Positions 33,941-41,207 of a DNA stretch of 41,207 nt are shown piece after piece; position 1 is the first letter of the stretch; each line of letters begins with the position of its first letter. The position numbers and the translations under genes were made by a program. Under the pieces are notes generated by a model. It was not told the DNA's origin. It did not search any database and saw only the letters and a list, made by a program, of their open reading frames with translations. This DNA is from Crocinitomicaceae bacterium (lineage in GTDB: Bacteria; Bacteroidota; Bacteroidia; Flavobacteriales_D; Crocinitomicaceae): positions 1-41,207 of the forward strand of contig JALRJE010000045.1 of the NCBI GenBank assembly GCA_023268965.1. The letters run 5' to 3'.

Positions 33941-34426
33941 ATGACTGTTCAGCAATACAACGATTGTGTAAGAGAGTTTGCAGATCGGCTCTATCGTTTT
34001 GCGCTTAAAAACGTTGGCGATTCCGATTTAGCCCAAGATTTCGTGCAAGATGCTTTCGAGCGCTTGTGGGTTCGGGTAGATACCGTAGACTACCAACGCG
34101 TTAAATCTTATTTGTTTCGAACAATCGTGAATTTACAAATTGACAGATCACGCCGTCAAAAGTTACAAAACCAACACTTGAGTGGTCTTTCAGATGCGAT
34201 TGAACAACCTAGGGTAGCCCACGATGTGCAAAAACTCATTGATGAAGGGGTCGAGAAGCTTTCCGAAATTCAGCGCATGGTCTTGACCTTACGCGACTAC
34301 GAGGGTTACACCTATCAAGAAATTGCAGAAATGACTAACATTTCTGTCGATCAGGTCAAGGTCTATATTTTTAGAGCGCGCCGTTTTTTAAAACAATATA
34401 TCGGAAAAATGGAGGTACTGATATGA
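33941..34426 (+). CDS. ECF-family RNA polymerase sigma factor
   Basis: A 161-residue sigma-70 family protein of the ECF group. Region 2 spans ~10-80 (FADRLYRFALKNVGDSDLAQ, DFVQDAFERLWVRV, VKSYLFRTIVNLQID). Region 4 spans ~100-155 (LSEIQRMVLTLRDYEGYTYQ, EIAEMTNISVDQVKVYIFRA). Regions 1 and 3 are absent, as usual. It overlaps the next gene by 4 nt (ATGA), the typical arrangement of sigma factor and anti-sigma factor. The upstream ECF-like promoter suggests positive autoregulation. Confidence 0.95.
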   Translation: MTVQQYNDCVREFADRLYRFALKNVGDSDLAQDFVQDAFERLWVRVDTVDYQRVKSYLFRTIVNLQIDRSRRQKLQNQHLSGLSDAIEQPRVAHDVQKLIDEGVEKLSEIQRMVLTLRDYEGYTYQEIAEMTNISVDQVKVYIFRARRFLKQYIGKMEVLI

Positions 34427-35487
34427 AATTCACTGAAGCCCAGCTTGCACATTTGATTCTTGCTTATCACGAAGGCACTTTATCTGCTGACGAAAGGGAA
34501 CAGCTAGAAAGCCTTACACTTGAACATCCTGAAATCTCAGAAGATTTAGAACAGCCCCCTATACTTTCCCTATCAAACGCATCTTACAACGGACCTTCCT
34601 TAGTTCAATCACAATTAGAGAATTTAGCCGTCTATCAAAGCGAAGAAGGACACCCATATGACAAACTGGCTATTGGTTCGCTAGAAGAATTACTCTCCAA
34701 AGACGAGGGTATTCTTGAAGTGCAATTAACGCATAACGAAGTCTATCTCGATTTCAAAAAAAGAGTGCAACAAACAATACTCATACCAAATAAAAGTATC
34801 GTTTATCCTTTTCAAGATCAACTTCTTAAAGAGGTTCCTGTGCGCATATTCTCTTTCAAAAGGTATGTATATCCATTGAGTGCAGCTGCAGCCATTTTAA
34901 TTGCCGTTATACTGGTCAGTCAAAATACGTCAGGCCCAGCTGATTTAAAGCCTATTCAAAAAGGAGTGGCGTCAAAAAAATCAGTCATACAACCAAATAA
35001 TAAAAATTTAGATCCAATCTTGAAGCCTGCTTCATTAAAAAATGCTTACCAATCAGCTACACATCAACAACAGGAAGTTCCACTAGAACCCGGAAGAGAT
35101 GGCATTTTACCGTTTCAAGAGCAAGCAATTATCCCTGACTCGTATGCGCAAAATGGAATCGAATATAGCCCAAACCATGATATAATTGCGCTAAACCCAA
35201 CGGTAGAACAACAAAGGACTAATGCGGAGCCGCAAGTTCAAAATAATCCAAGTGCTTTTACAAAAGAACCAATTACGGTTAAAGCATTTTTATTACAAAA
35301 GACCAACGAAAAACTATTTGGCACCGCTGCACCAAGCACAGACATGCGCTATGAGACTATGGCTCGCTACGCCAGCGAAACAATTGGTTTACCGGTGCGC
35401 TATGCTGTGGAAGAAGGTAGCTCCCGTGACAAAGTTGTTTTTCAACTTGGCCCTATTAGCATTGAGCGCACGCGCTCTAAAAAATAA
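34423..35487 (+). CDS. Putative transmembrane anti-sigma factor
   Basis: A 354-residue protein. The cytoplasmic N-terminus (~1-147) starts AQLAHLILAYHEGTLSADER, similar to the short helical opening of many Bacteroidota anti-sigma-like proteins. A single membrane helix (~148-167, YPLSAAAAILIAVILVSQ) is followed by a ~185-residue periplasmic part rich in Gln, Asn and Pro, with a compact C-terminal segment (TMARYASETIGLPVRYAVEE). No zinc-binding HxxxCxxC motif is seen. Position, 4-nt overlap with the sigma gene and topology make an anti-sigma role likely. The signal is probably sensed in the periplasm. Confidence 0.7.
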   Translation: MKFTEAQLAHLILAYHEGTLSADEREQLESLTLEHPEISEDLEQPPILSLSNASYNGPSLVQSQLENLAVYQSEEGHPYDKLAIGSLEELLSKDEGILEVQLTHNEVYLDFKKRVQQTILIPNKSIVYPFQDQLLKEVPVRIFSFKRYVYPLSAAAAILIAVILVSQNTSGPADLKPIQKGVASKKSVIQPNNKNLDPILKPASLKNAYQSATHQQQEVPLEPGRDGILPFQEQAIIPDSYAQNGIEYSPNHDIIALNPTVEQQRTNAEPQVQNNPSAFTKEPITVKAFLLQKTNEKLFGTAAPSTDMRYETMARYASETIGLPVRYAVEEGSSRDKVVFQLGPISIERTRSKK

Positions 35488-35488
35488 T

Positions 35489-35517
35489 TGTAACATAAAT
35501 CAAGCAATCTCGTCTTA
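35489..35517 (+). promoter_or_regulatory. ECF-type promoter of the outer-membrane gene
   Basis: TGTAAC (35489-35494), 16 nt, CGTCTTA (35511-35517), identical in both elements and spacing to the site at 33902-33930. It starts 1 nt after the stop codon of the anti-sigma gene and gives the next gene a separate start of transcription. Confidence 0.75.
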
Positions 35518-35535
35518 GGTTCAAAATCGAAAAAA

Positions 35536-36651
35536 ATGAAAATTCAAATACTATCCGCTTTTTTAATTTCAGGCTTAGCGTTGTTTGCCCAACAAAACCA
35601 AACCAATAAAATCATCAAAATTCAAGGCAACGACACCACGATTATCATGATCAATGGTCGTATCGATCAACTAGACTCCGTTCTTACCGAACAAATGAAA
35701 AAAATCTACATCACAGACTCCTCTATGGCTCGGGTAGATGTTTTTATCGATAGCACCATGCTTGGTGAATTTTCAACTGGCGGTGCCTCCGATTCAACAC
35801 AAATCAGAATTGGCAATATGAAAATTGTGATTTTAGAATCCAAAAATAAAAGTACAGATGCATCAAAAGAGCCTGAATGGGCCACCAAAGGTCAACGAAA
35901 AATAATCATCGACGAGCGAGTCATTATTGAGGGTGATCAAGACCGAATGTCGCTTAAAAATGGTCCTGAAATCTATTCATTTGAAGAAGATACTGATAAC
36001 GAATGTTGTGGTACTGAACAAAGCGGTGACGGTAATGCTATTTGGGAAGGACTTGGCATCAACGCTAACGGCTTTGTGAATATAAATAATCAAATTGCTT
36101 CGGCAACTGAGCTCGGTTTCTTAGAACTCGATCCTGCCAAGAGTATTGGTCTGCAAGTGAATTTAGCAGAAAAAAGATTCCCGATCATTAAAGATTATCT
36201 TGGAGTAGTGACTGGTTTAGGCTTACAATGGAATCGCTATTCCTTAAAAGGAGCTTATGATGTGAGCGTGGTTAACGATACATTAGTTGGCTTAGCAACG
36301 GGTTTGAACTATACCAAAAACGTACTTTCTTCATCTTATTTACAAGCGCCTTTGTTGCTGCAAATTTCCACAAGCAAAAATCCTGAAAAGGCCTGGAATA
36401 TCTCTGCTGGCATAGTGGGCGGTATAAGATTAGACGCACGCCAAGAACAAAAATGGGAAGCGGATGGTAAGAAAAATAAAGATAAAACTAAAGATGATTT
36501 TGAATTCAATCCTTTTCAAGCGAGCCTTATGGCAACCGTTGGATATGGCGATTGGAGTTTATATGCAACATATGGCCTGACGGACGTCTTTAACGAAGGA
36601 TCTGCCCCGAAGGTGCGTGGTGTGAATGCTGGAATTTTACTCTCGTTTTAA
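35536..36651 (+). CDS. Outer-membrane beta-barrel protein, probable target of the ECF sigma factor
   Basis: A 371-residue protein with the signal peptide MKIQILSAFLISGLALFAQQ. An N-terminal periplasmic or surface region (~20-150) is rich in short repeats of Ile/Lys/Asp (NKIIKIQGNDTTIIMINGRI, RKIIIDERVIIEGDQ), with a CC pair near residue 156. A C-terminal barrel-like domain follows (~170-371: ATELGFLELDPAKSIGLQVN, GVVTGLGLQWNRYSLKG, FQASLMATVGYGDWSLYATYG, VNAGILLSF). This is the porin-type barrel common in Bacteroidota. It has its own copy of the ECF promoter, so it is the most direct output of the sigma system. Its exact job is unknown. Confidence 0.75.
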   Translation: MKIQILSAFLISGLALFAQQNQTNKIIKIQGNDTTIIMINGRIDQLDSVLTEQMKKIYITDSSMARVDVFIDSTMLGEFSTGGASDSTQIRIGNMKIVILESKNKSTDASKEPEWATKGQRKIIIDERVIIEGDQDRMSLKNGPEIYSFEEDTDNECCGTEQSGDGNAIWEGLGINANGFVNINNQIASATELGFLELDPAKSIGLQVNLAEKRFPIIKDYLGVVTGLGLQWNRYSLKGAYDVSVVNDTLVGLATGLNYTKNVLSSSYLQAPLLLQISTSKNPEKAWNISAGIVGGIRLDARQEQKWEADGKKNKDKTKDDFEFNPFQASLMATVGYGDWSLYATYGLTDVFNEGSAPKVRGVNAGILLSF

Positions 36652-36667
36652 ATACCATAACACCACC

Positions 36668-36711
36668 AAAAAAAAGAATCGATGTACCTAACCGTGCATC
36701 GTTTCTTTTTT
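36668..36711 (+). terminator. Bidirectional terminator overlapping the end of miaE
   Basis: CGATG pairs with CATCG around a 12-nt loop. The stem is extended by GAA/TTC and A-run/T-run pairs after one mismatch, with T6 at the end. It terminates the outer-membrane gene on the plus strand. The minus-strand miaE gene has its last codons and stop (36688-36690) inside the hairpin. Confidence 0.7.
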
Positions 36712-37278
36712 GCCATAACTGGCCATTAATTCGGCTTCAAAGGCTAAAAATTCTTTCCAAGCGGCATCTACATCAATACCATTGCTATATTTTCTTGCAA
36801 ATCCTAAAAAGGTAGTGTAGTGCCGGGCTTCACTTTCCATGAGCCCTCGATAAAAATTTCGGAGGTCTTCATCAGCGATTTCTTCGGAGAGTATTTTAAA
36901 GCGTTCACAACTTCGTGCTTCAATCATAGCTGCAAATAGCATTTTATTGACAAATACGCCAGCTGGTGTATTGTTGGTTTTGGTGTGTTTTAAATATTGT
37001 GCAAGGTCGTTCACGTAGGGATCTTTTCTCTCGAAGCCAAGTTTGAGCCCGCGTTCTTGAAGTTTCTCATGCACCAGTTCAAAATGCTCCATTTCCTCTT
37101 TACAAATGGCACTCATGGCGGCTACTAAATCGGCGTATTGAGGATAAGCAACAATCAAGGAAATGGCATTACTCGCGGCCTTTTGCTCACAATAAGCATG
37201 GTCAATAAGTATTTCCTCGATATTTTTTTCGACAATTTCAACCCAGCGCGGGTCTGTTGCCATTTGTAGTCCAAGCAT
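36688..37278 (-). CDS. miaE: tRNA 2-methylthio-N6-isopentenyl-adenosine hydroxylase (MiaE-like)
   Basis: The ATG at 37278 (MLGLQMATDPRWVEIVEKNI) gives 196 residues; the upstream open frame crosses into the divergent gene's promoter and lacks family similarity. The protein is a ferritin-like di-iron helical bundle with carboxylate/His motifs ILIDHAYCEQKAASNA, CKEEMEHFELVHEKL, AAMIEARSCERF and MESEARHYTTF. MiaE hydroxylates the isopentenyl group of ms2i6A37 in tRNA, using oxygen and iron. It is monocistronic, and its 3' end lies within a terminator hairpin. Confidence 0.9.
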   Translation of the reverse strand: MLGLQMATDPRWVEIVEKNIEEILIDHAYCEQKAASNAISLIVAYPQYADLVAAMSAICKEEMEHFELVHEKLQERGLKLGFERKDPYVNDLAQYLKHTKTNNTPAGVFVNKMLFAAMIEARSCERFKILSEEIADEDLRNFYRGLMESEARHYTTFLGFARKYSNGIDVDAAWKEFLAFEAELMASYGKKETMHG

Positions 37279-37291
37279 TTTGTTTTTTCTA

Positions 37292-37299
37292 CAAAAATA
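37292..37299 (-). promoter_or_regulatory. -7 promoter box TATTTTTG for miaE
   Basis: An exact TAnnTTTG match on the minus strand with TTTG 17 nt upstream, a complete two-part promoter. It lies 13 nt before the ATG at 37278 and supports that start. Confidence 0.65.
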
Positions 37300-37346
37300 C
37301 CAAAGTCTGAACGAATCAAACAAGAGGGAGATGTATTGGCAATGCT

Positions 37347-37354
37347 TATATTTG
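37347..37354 (+). promoter_or_regulatory. -7 promoter box TATATTTG for the E1 dehydrogenase operon
   Basis: An exact TAnnTTTG match, 18 nt before the ATG at 37373. No clear -33 TTTG was found. It is divergent from the miaE promoter about 50 nt away. Confidence 0.55.
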
Positions 37355-37372
37355 TCTTTCTGAATCAACAAA

Positions 37373-39436
37373 ATGTCAAAATCAAAGCAAAAAGAGCTTA
37401 GTTGGCGCGCATTTGAACTCATGTGCACCGCCAAAACAATGGCTGAACAATACGAGGCGAACAAAGAAGTTACTGCAAAGTATGTACATGCAACTTCTCG
37501 CGGTCATGAGGCCATTCAGTTGGCAGTTGGTATGCAGCTCAAACCTCAAGACTGGGTGTCGCCTTATTACAGAGACGACAGCATCCTTCTCGGTATTGGT
37601 ATGAAGCCCGAAGAGCTGATGCTCCAAGTTTTTGCCAAGAAAGACGATCCTTTTTCTGGCGGCCGAACCTACTATTCACATCCTTCCTTAAACAGACCAG
37701 ACTTCCCTAAAATTCCGCACCAATCTTCGGCTACGGGTATGCAAGCCATTCCAACCACAGGTGTAGCTATGGGAATCCAATATAAAGAAAAAACGGGTAT
37801 AGCCAACTGGCAACCTGAAGATGCACCGGTGGTGGTTTGTTCTTTAGGTGATGCTTCATGTACAGAAGGCGAAGTTTCTGAGGCTTTTCAAATGGCAGCC
37901 CTTAAGCAATACCCCATCATTTATTTAGTACAGGACAACGGATGGGACATCTCTGCTAACGCCAAAGAAACCCGTGCACAAGATATTTCTGAATACATCA
38001 AAGGATTCCATGGCATAGAGGCCAGGACGCTAGACGGCACCGATTTTTGGGCCTGCTACCAAACAGTAGAAGAAGTCATAGCTACGGTTCGTAAAGAACG
38101 TCGCCCATTTTTAATACATGCCAAAGTACCGTTATTGGGGCATCACACCTCAGGGGTGCGCAAAGAGTGGTACCGCGACGATCTCGAAGAAGCAGCCAAA
38201 GCAGACCCATATCCAAAACTCAGGGCTGCACTAGAAACACAAGACGTCCGCTTGGCAGAATTCATCAACCTCGAGGCTAAAGTCAGAAAAGAAGTTTCCG
38301 CAGCCTATGAAGCCGCACTCCATGCTCAAGATCCTGAACCAAACAGTATTCAAGATCATATTTTTGCACCAACACCAATCACCGAAGAAACAGGTGAGCG
38401 CGCGCCAGAAGGTAAAAAGAAAACCGTCATGGTAGACTCCGCACTTTTTGCCATGCGTGAAATCATGGAGGCGCATCCGGAAGCGCTGCTCTACGGTCAA
38501 GACGTTGGCGGTAGGCTCGGAGGGGTGTTTAGAGAAGCTGCAACCTTAGCACAAACCTTTGGTGATGACCGCGTTTTTAATACACCTATTCAAGAAGCTT
38601 TTATTATTGGCTCTACTGTCGGGATGTCTGCAGTGGGCCTAAAGCCAATCGTTGAGGTACAGTTTGCCGATTACATTTGGCCTGGGCTCAATCAACTCTT
38701 TACAGAAGTTTCTCGCTCTAACTACCTTTCCAACGGCAAGTGGCCAGTTAGTTGCGTTATAAGAGTACCCATAGGGGCTTATGGTTCTGGCGGCCCGTAC
38801 CATTCATCAAGTGTAGAATCTGTCTTGGCAAATATCCGAGGGATTAAAGTAGTTTATCCTTCTACCGGTGCTGATCTCAAAGGTTTGTTAAAGGCAGCTT
38901 ATTACGATCCAAATCCTGTAGTCATTTTAGAACATAAAGGGTTATACTGGTCCAAAATTCCCGGAACTGAAGGCGCCATGAGTATAGAGCCAAGTGCAGA
39001 CTACATGATTCCGATTGGCAAGGCAAGAATTTTTCAAGAAGCCAATACAGAACACATGACAAAAGGCAGCTCAATTGGTGTCATTACCTACGGACGCGGC
39101 GTCTACTGGACAGCAGAAGCAGCAGCCTCTTTCGAGGGTCAGGTAGAAATTTTAGATTTAAGAAGTATCAATCCACTAGATATTGACGCCATGACAGCAC
39201 TTTGCCAACGGCATGGTAAAATTTTAATGGTTACAGAAGAATCTATTGAAAACACCTTCACGCTGGGTCTCGCAGGTAGGCTACAACGCTTGTGTTTTGA
39301 ACAGCTCGATGCACCCATAGAAATCGTTGCTTCGGTAGATGCACCAGCCATACCACTCAATTCAACTTTAGAGTCAGCCATGTTGCCAAATGCAGATAAA
39401 GTGAAAGAAGCGATCTCCAATTTACTCAATTATTAA
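37373..39436 (+). CDS. 2-Oxoacid dehydrogenase E1, fused alpha and beta subunits (branched-chain type)
   Basis: A 687-residue fusion. The alpha part (~1-330) has ATSRGHEAIQLAVGMQL, WVSPYYRDDSILLGIGM and the thiamine-diphosphate motif GDASCTEGE...QDNGWDIS (~158-190), where the family pattern is GDG...NN. The beta part (~350-687) has LLYGQDVGGRLGGVFREA, FNTPIQEAFIIGSTVGMSAV, PIVEVQFADYIWPGLNQL and RVPIGAYGSGGPYHS. Such fusions occur in Bacteroidota as E1 of branched-chain 2-oxoacid dehydrogenase, which decarboxylates the oxoacids of Val, Leu and Ile and passes the acyl group to E2. The E2 and E3 genes are not in the window. Pyruvate or acetoin as substrate cannot be excluded. The MazG-like gene follows after 2 nt. 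Confidence 0.9.
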   Translation: MSKSKQKELSWRAFELMCTAKTMAEQYEANKEVTAKYVHATSRGHEAIQLAVGMQLKPQDWVSPYYRDDSILLGIGMKPEELMLQVFAKKDDPFSGGRTYYSHPSLNRPDFPKIPHQSSATGMQAIPTTGVAMGIQYKEKTGIANWQPEDAPVVVCSLGDASCTEGEVSEAFQMAALKQYPIIYLVQDNGWDISANAKETRAQDISEYIKGFHGIEARTLDGTDFWACYQTVEEVIATVRKERRPFLIHAKVPLLGHHTSGVRKEWYRDDLEEAAKADPYPKLRAALETQDVRLAEFINLEAKVRKEVSAAYEAALHAQDPEPNSIQDHIFAPTPITEETGERAPEGKKKTVMVDSALFAMREIMEAHPEALLYGQDVGGRLGGVFREAATLAQTFGDDRVFNTPIQEAFIIGSTVGMSAVGLKPIVEVQFADYIWPGLNQLFTEVSRSNYLSNGKWPVSCVIRVPIGAYGSGGPYHSSSVESVLANIRGIKVVYPSTGADLKGLLKAAYYDPNPVVILEHKGLYWSKIPGTEGAMSIEPSADYMIPIGKARIFQEANTEHMTKGSSIGVITYGRGVYWTAEAAASFEGQVEILDLRSINPLDIDAMTALCQRHGKILMVTEESIENTFTLGLAGRLQRLCFEQLDAPIEIVASVDAPAIPLNSTLESAMLPNADKVKEAISNLLNY

Positions 39437-39438
39437 TT

Positions 39439-39831
39439 ATGGAATTCAAAAATATTATTGCTGAGGTAGCACGTTTTCACGATGCATTCGGTATTCAAAA
39501 CAACCACGAGCCAACTGCCCAATTAGCTCAAACAGATGTTCAATTGCGTTTTGATCTCATGAAGGAAGAAAACGAAGAGTATTTGGAAGCTGCCAAAAAC
39601 GGAGATATAGTAGAGATAGCCGATGCCCTTGGCGATCAACTTTATATTTTATGCGGCACCATTTTGCGTCATGGCCTCCAAGACAAAATAACCGAAGTTT
39701 TTGAGGAAATTCAGCGTTCAAACATGAGTAAGCTCGACGCAAATGGGAAAGCCATTTATAGAGCAGATGGCAAGGTTTTAAAATCTGAGCTCTATTTCAA
39801 ACCAAATATTGCTAAAATCCTTGAAGCATGA
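39439..39831 (+). CDS. MazG-like nucleoside triphosphate pyrophosphohydrolase
   Basis: A 130-residue all-alpha NTP pyrophosphatase. The metal-binding pattern EExxE...ExxD is seen in MKEENEEYLEAAKNGDIVEI followed by ADALGDQLYILCGTILRHGL (~41-78). The C-terminal part KLDANGKAIYRADGKVLKS matches phage- and Bacteroidota-type dCTP/MazG-like pyrophosphohydrolases. It probably hydrolyses non-canonical or excess nucleoside triphosphates to monophosphate and pyrophosphate. It lies 2 nt after the E1 gene and overlaps the arginase-like gene by 4 nt (ATGA). Confidence 0.85.
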   Translation: MEFKNIIAEVARFHDAFGIQNNHEPTAQLAQTDVQLRFDLMKEENEEYLEAAKNGDIVEIADALGDQLYILCGTILRHGLQDKITEVFEEIQRSNMSKLDANGKAIYRADGKVLKSELYFKPNIAKILEA

Positions 39832-40967
39832 TCGATCTTTCTATCTACTTTCAGCCCATCTCAGTTGCTACACCTTTTACTGAACGGCAATTAGGCGCAC
39901 AAATGATCAGTTATCAAGCTGATTTTCCGGATTTAACCGGCCCAGGTTGTGCTATTTTTTCGGTTCCTGAATACCGCGGAGCAGCAAAAGATCAAATCTC
40001 TATGCCCGCATTTAGATCTACATTTTATCAACTTCATCCAGAATCAAATTGGACCAAACCAATTTATGATCTCGGCACTATAGAACCCGGAGCCACACTC
40101 ACTGATACCTACTTTGCCGTAGCAAGTGTTGTAAGTGAACTCGTTAAAAAAAATATTATTCCGATCGTTATTGGTGGTAGTCAAGACCTGACCATGGCTT
40201 TATATCAAGGTTACGAACGCCTCGAACAACTTGTCAACACCTGCAGTATTGATAGAAGCATTGATATCGGCGCAACAGAAGCAGAACTGAACTCAAAAAA
40301 TTACCTCAGTCATATGCTTTTGCAGCGGCCATGTTATTTATTTAATCATGCTATTATTGGGTTGCAACAACCTTATGCCGCCGCAGCAGAACAAGAGCTT
40401 TTTGACAAATTGTTTTTTGATATTTGTCGCTTAGGTGAATTCAATCAAGACTTCCGCTTGGCAGAACCCCACTTACGCAATGCAGACATCATTAGTGTTG
40501 ATATTGAATCCATCAAAACCGCAGAGCTTGGCAGTGCATCCGGCGCGCCAAACGGATTTACTGCAGCTCAATTTTGTCAGATTGCGAAGTATGCCGGAAT
40601 TTCAGACAAAGCAACCAGCATTGGATTCTTTAGTGAAGTCCAATTAGGTCAGACAGGTGCAGCGCTATTGGCAGAAGGAATTTGGTATTTTCTTCAAGGT
40701 TATTTTGCAAGAGTAGGAGATTTTCCATTTGGCAGTAAAACAGATTATACCAAGTTTACTGTTTTCATGGATCAAGTGTCCAGGGAGCTTGTTTTTTTCA
40801 AAAGCAATAAATCAGCTCGCTGGTGGATGGAAGTCCCATACCCCCCTCAACAAGGTTCCCGCTACCAGCGACATCACTTAGTACCTTGTAATAAGTCGGA
40901 CTATGATAACGCGATGAATAATGAGTTGCCTGATTTATGGTGGAAGACTTATCAAAAATTGGGTTAA
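39828..40967 (+). CDS. Arginase/formimidoylglutamase-family protein with degenerate metal site
   Basis: A 379-residue member of the ureohydrolase fold, somewhat longer than arginases (about 300). The fold motifs are present but altered. GGDHS is GGSQD (IPIVIGGSQDLTMALYQGYE), DAHxD is probably DRSID (TCSIDRSIDIG), and SFDVDALDP is SVDIESIKT. Both metal-binding His and one Asp are thus replaced. Similar proteins from Flavobacteria are often annotated as formimidoylglutamase, but hydrolysis by a di-manganese centre looks unlikely here. It overlaps the MazG-like gene (ATGA) and ends the operon before a hairpin terminator. Confidence 0.78.
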   Translation: MIDLSIYFQPISVATPFTERQLGAQMISYQADFPDLTGPGCAIFSVPEYRGAAKDQISMPAFRSTFYQLHPESNWTKPIYDLGTIEPGATLTDTYFAVASVVSELVKKNIIPIVIGGSQDLTMALYQGYERLEQLVNTCSIDRSIDIGATEAELNSKNYLSHMLLQRPCYLFNHAIIGLQQPYAAAAEQELFDKLFFDICRLGEFNQDFRLAEPHLRNADIISVDIESIKTAELGSASGAPNGFTAAQFCQIAKYAGISDKATSIGFFSEVQLGQTGAALLAEGIWYFLQGYFARVGDFPFGSKTDYTKFTVFMDQVSRELVFFKSNKSARWWMEVPYPPQQGSRYQRHHLVPCNKSDYDNAMNNELPDLWWKTYQKLG

Positions 40968-40989
40968 GCTTTTATTAAAAAAGCCTTTT
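40966..40989 (+). terminator. Probable rho-independent terminator
   Basis: GCTTTT pairs with AAAAGC around a short AT loop directly after the stop codon, followed by CTTTTA. The stem is AT-rich and weak. Confidence 0.5.
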
Positions 40990-41076
40990 ATTTATCATAA
41001 GAATTCTTTACTTTAGCACCTTAAATTGTCGTATACTATGAAAATGCGATGACTTTATACATGCTAAACTAAGCTT

Positions 41077-41207
41077 ATGCTATTGAATAACAGACTACTA
41101 ACTGCTGCTTTTTCTGTTTTGTTGTTTACATCCTACGCACAACAAGACAAGCTTGTCACGCACTTCATGTTTGACAAAATGAGCATCAACCCAGGTAAAA
41201 CTGGTAT
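41077..41207 (+). CDS. PorP/SprF-family T9SS membrane protein, N-terminal part (cut by window edge)
   Basis: The ATG at 41077 gives a signal peptide ending LLFTSYAQ and then QDKLVTHFMFDKMSINPGKTG at the window end. The short stretch THFMFDKMSINPG is the typical N-terminus of PorP/SprF proteins (usually about 300 residues; pattern QxTQYMFNxxxxNPAxAG), which bind T9SS cargo proteins at the outer membrane. Only 43 codons are present. The upstream interval 40990-41076 shows no convincing promoter; TACTTTAG near 41009 is a poor match. Confidence 0.75.
   Translation, partial: MLLNNRLLTAAFSVLLFTSYAQQDKLVTHFMFDKMSINPGKTG

Noticed and set aside
1..41207. CRISPR arrays, insertion sequences, prophage genes and tRNA genes
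   Set aside because: Reading both strands I found no spaced direct repeats, transposase or integrase motifs, phage structural genes or tRNA cloverleaf signatures. Base composition and gene style look uniform apart from the first 660 bases.

Overview
The window is about 41 kb of a Bacteroidota chromosome, most likely from the Flavobacteriales. Support comes from type IX secretion (T9SS) cargo with type A and type B (CHU_C) sorting domains, a PorP/SprF-like protein entering the right edge, an ECF sigma / anti-sigma / outer-membrane-protein trio, a bacteroidotal RNase P RNA, and promoters of the TAnnTTTG type with few Shine-Dalgarno sequences. Most genes are chromosomal housekeeping or membrane functions. 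I see no prophage, insertion sequence, CRISPR array or tRNA.

Layout. 1-660: debris of toxin-antitoxin genes (a HipA-like C-terminus, a broken XRE regulator, a MazE/AbrB-like antitoxin tail). 659-5100 (minus): a tight four-gene unit encoding a secreted protein, a ClC anion channel/transporter with CBS domains, a cation/proton antiporter and a secreted LRR-like protein. A SulP anion transporter (5183-6700) and a beta-barrel protein are transcribed divergently from it. 7426-12131: a T9SS type B adhesin-like protein, divergent from a TPR-LytS-type histidine kinase and its LytTR response regulator. 12140-19432 (minus): a Cys/Met-metabolism PLP enzyme, an alkyltransferase-like protein, a membrane pyrophosphatase with an odd cysteine-rich tail, thioredoxin, a lipoprotein, RecA, peroxiredoxin and a DUF423 protein. 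19479-22874 (plus): an overlapping operon of lipoprotein, Mrp, NifU-like protein, RlmH and MenC. 22852-27364: a lytic transglycosylase, YidD and a very large SF1 helicase. 27426-29596: a T9SS cargo protein, rnpB and a DNA alkylation repair protein. 29639-33893: two secreted amidohydrolase-family proteins. 33941-36651: the ECF sigma system. 36688-40967: MiaE (minus), then a fused 2-oxoacid dehydrogenase E1, a MazG-like protein and a degenerate arginase-family protein.

Two regulatory patterns stand out. First, the ECF sigma gene and the outer-membrane gene two positions downstream carry the same bipartite promoter, TGTAAC-N16-CGTCTTA, which looks like an autoregulated sigma factor with its own output gene. 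Second, several genes have a TAnnTTTG-like box exactly 4 nt before the start codon. The rnpB promoter, whose RNA 5' end can be inferred from helix P1, shows the same 4-nt distance, so these mRNAs are probably leaderless.

All function calls come from reading motifs by eye. No database search was run.
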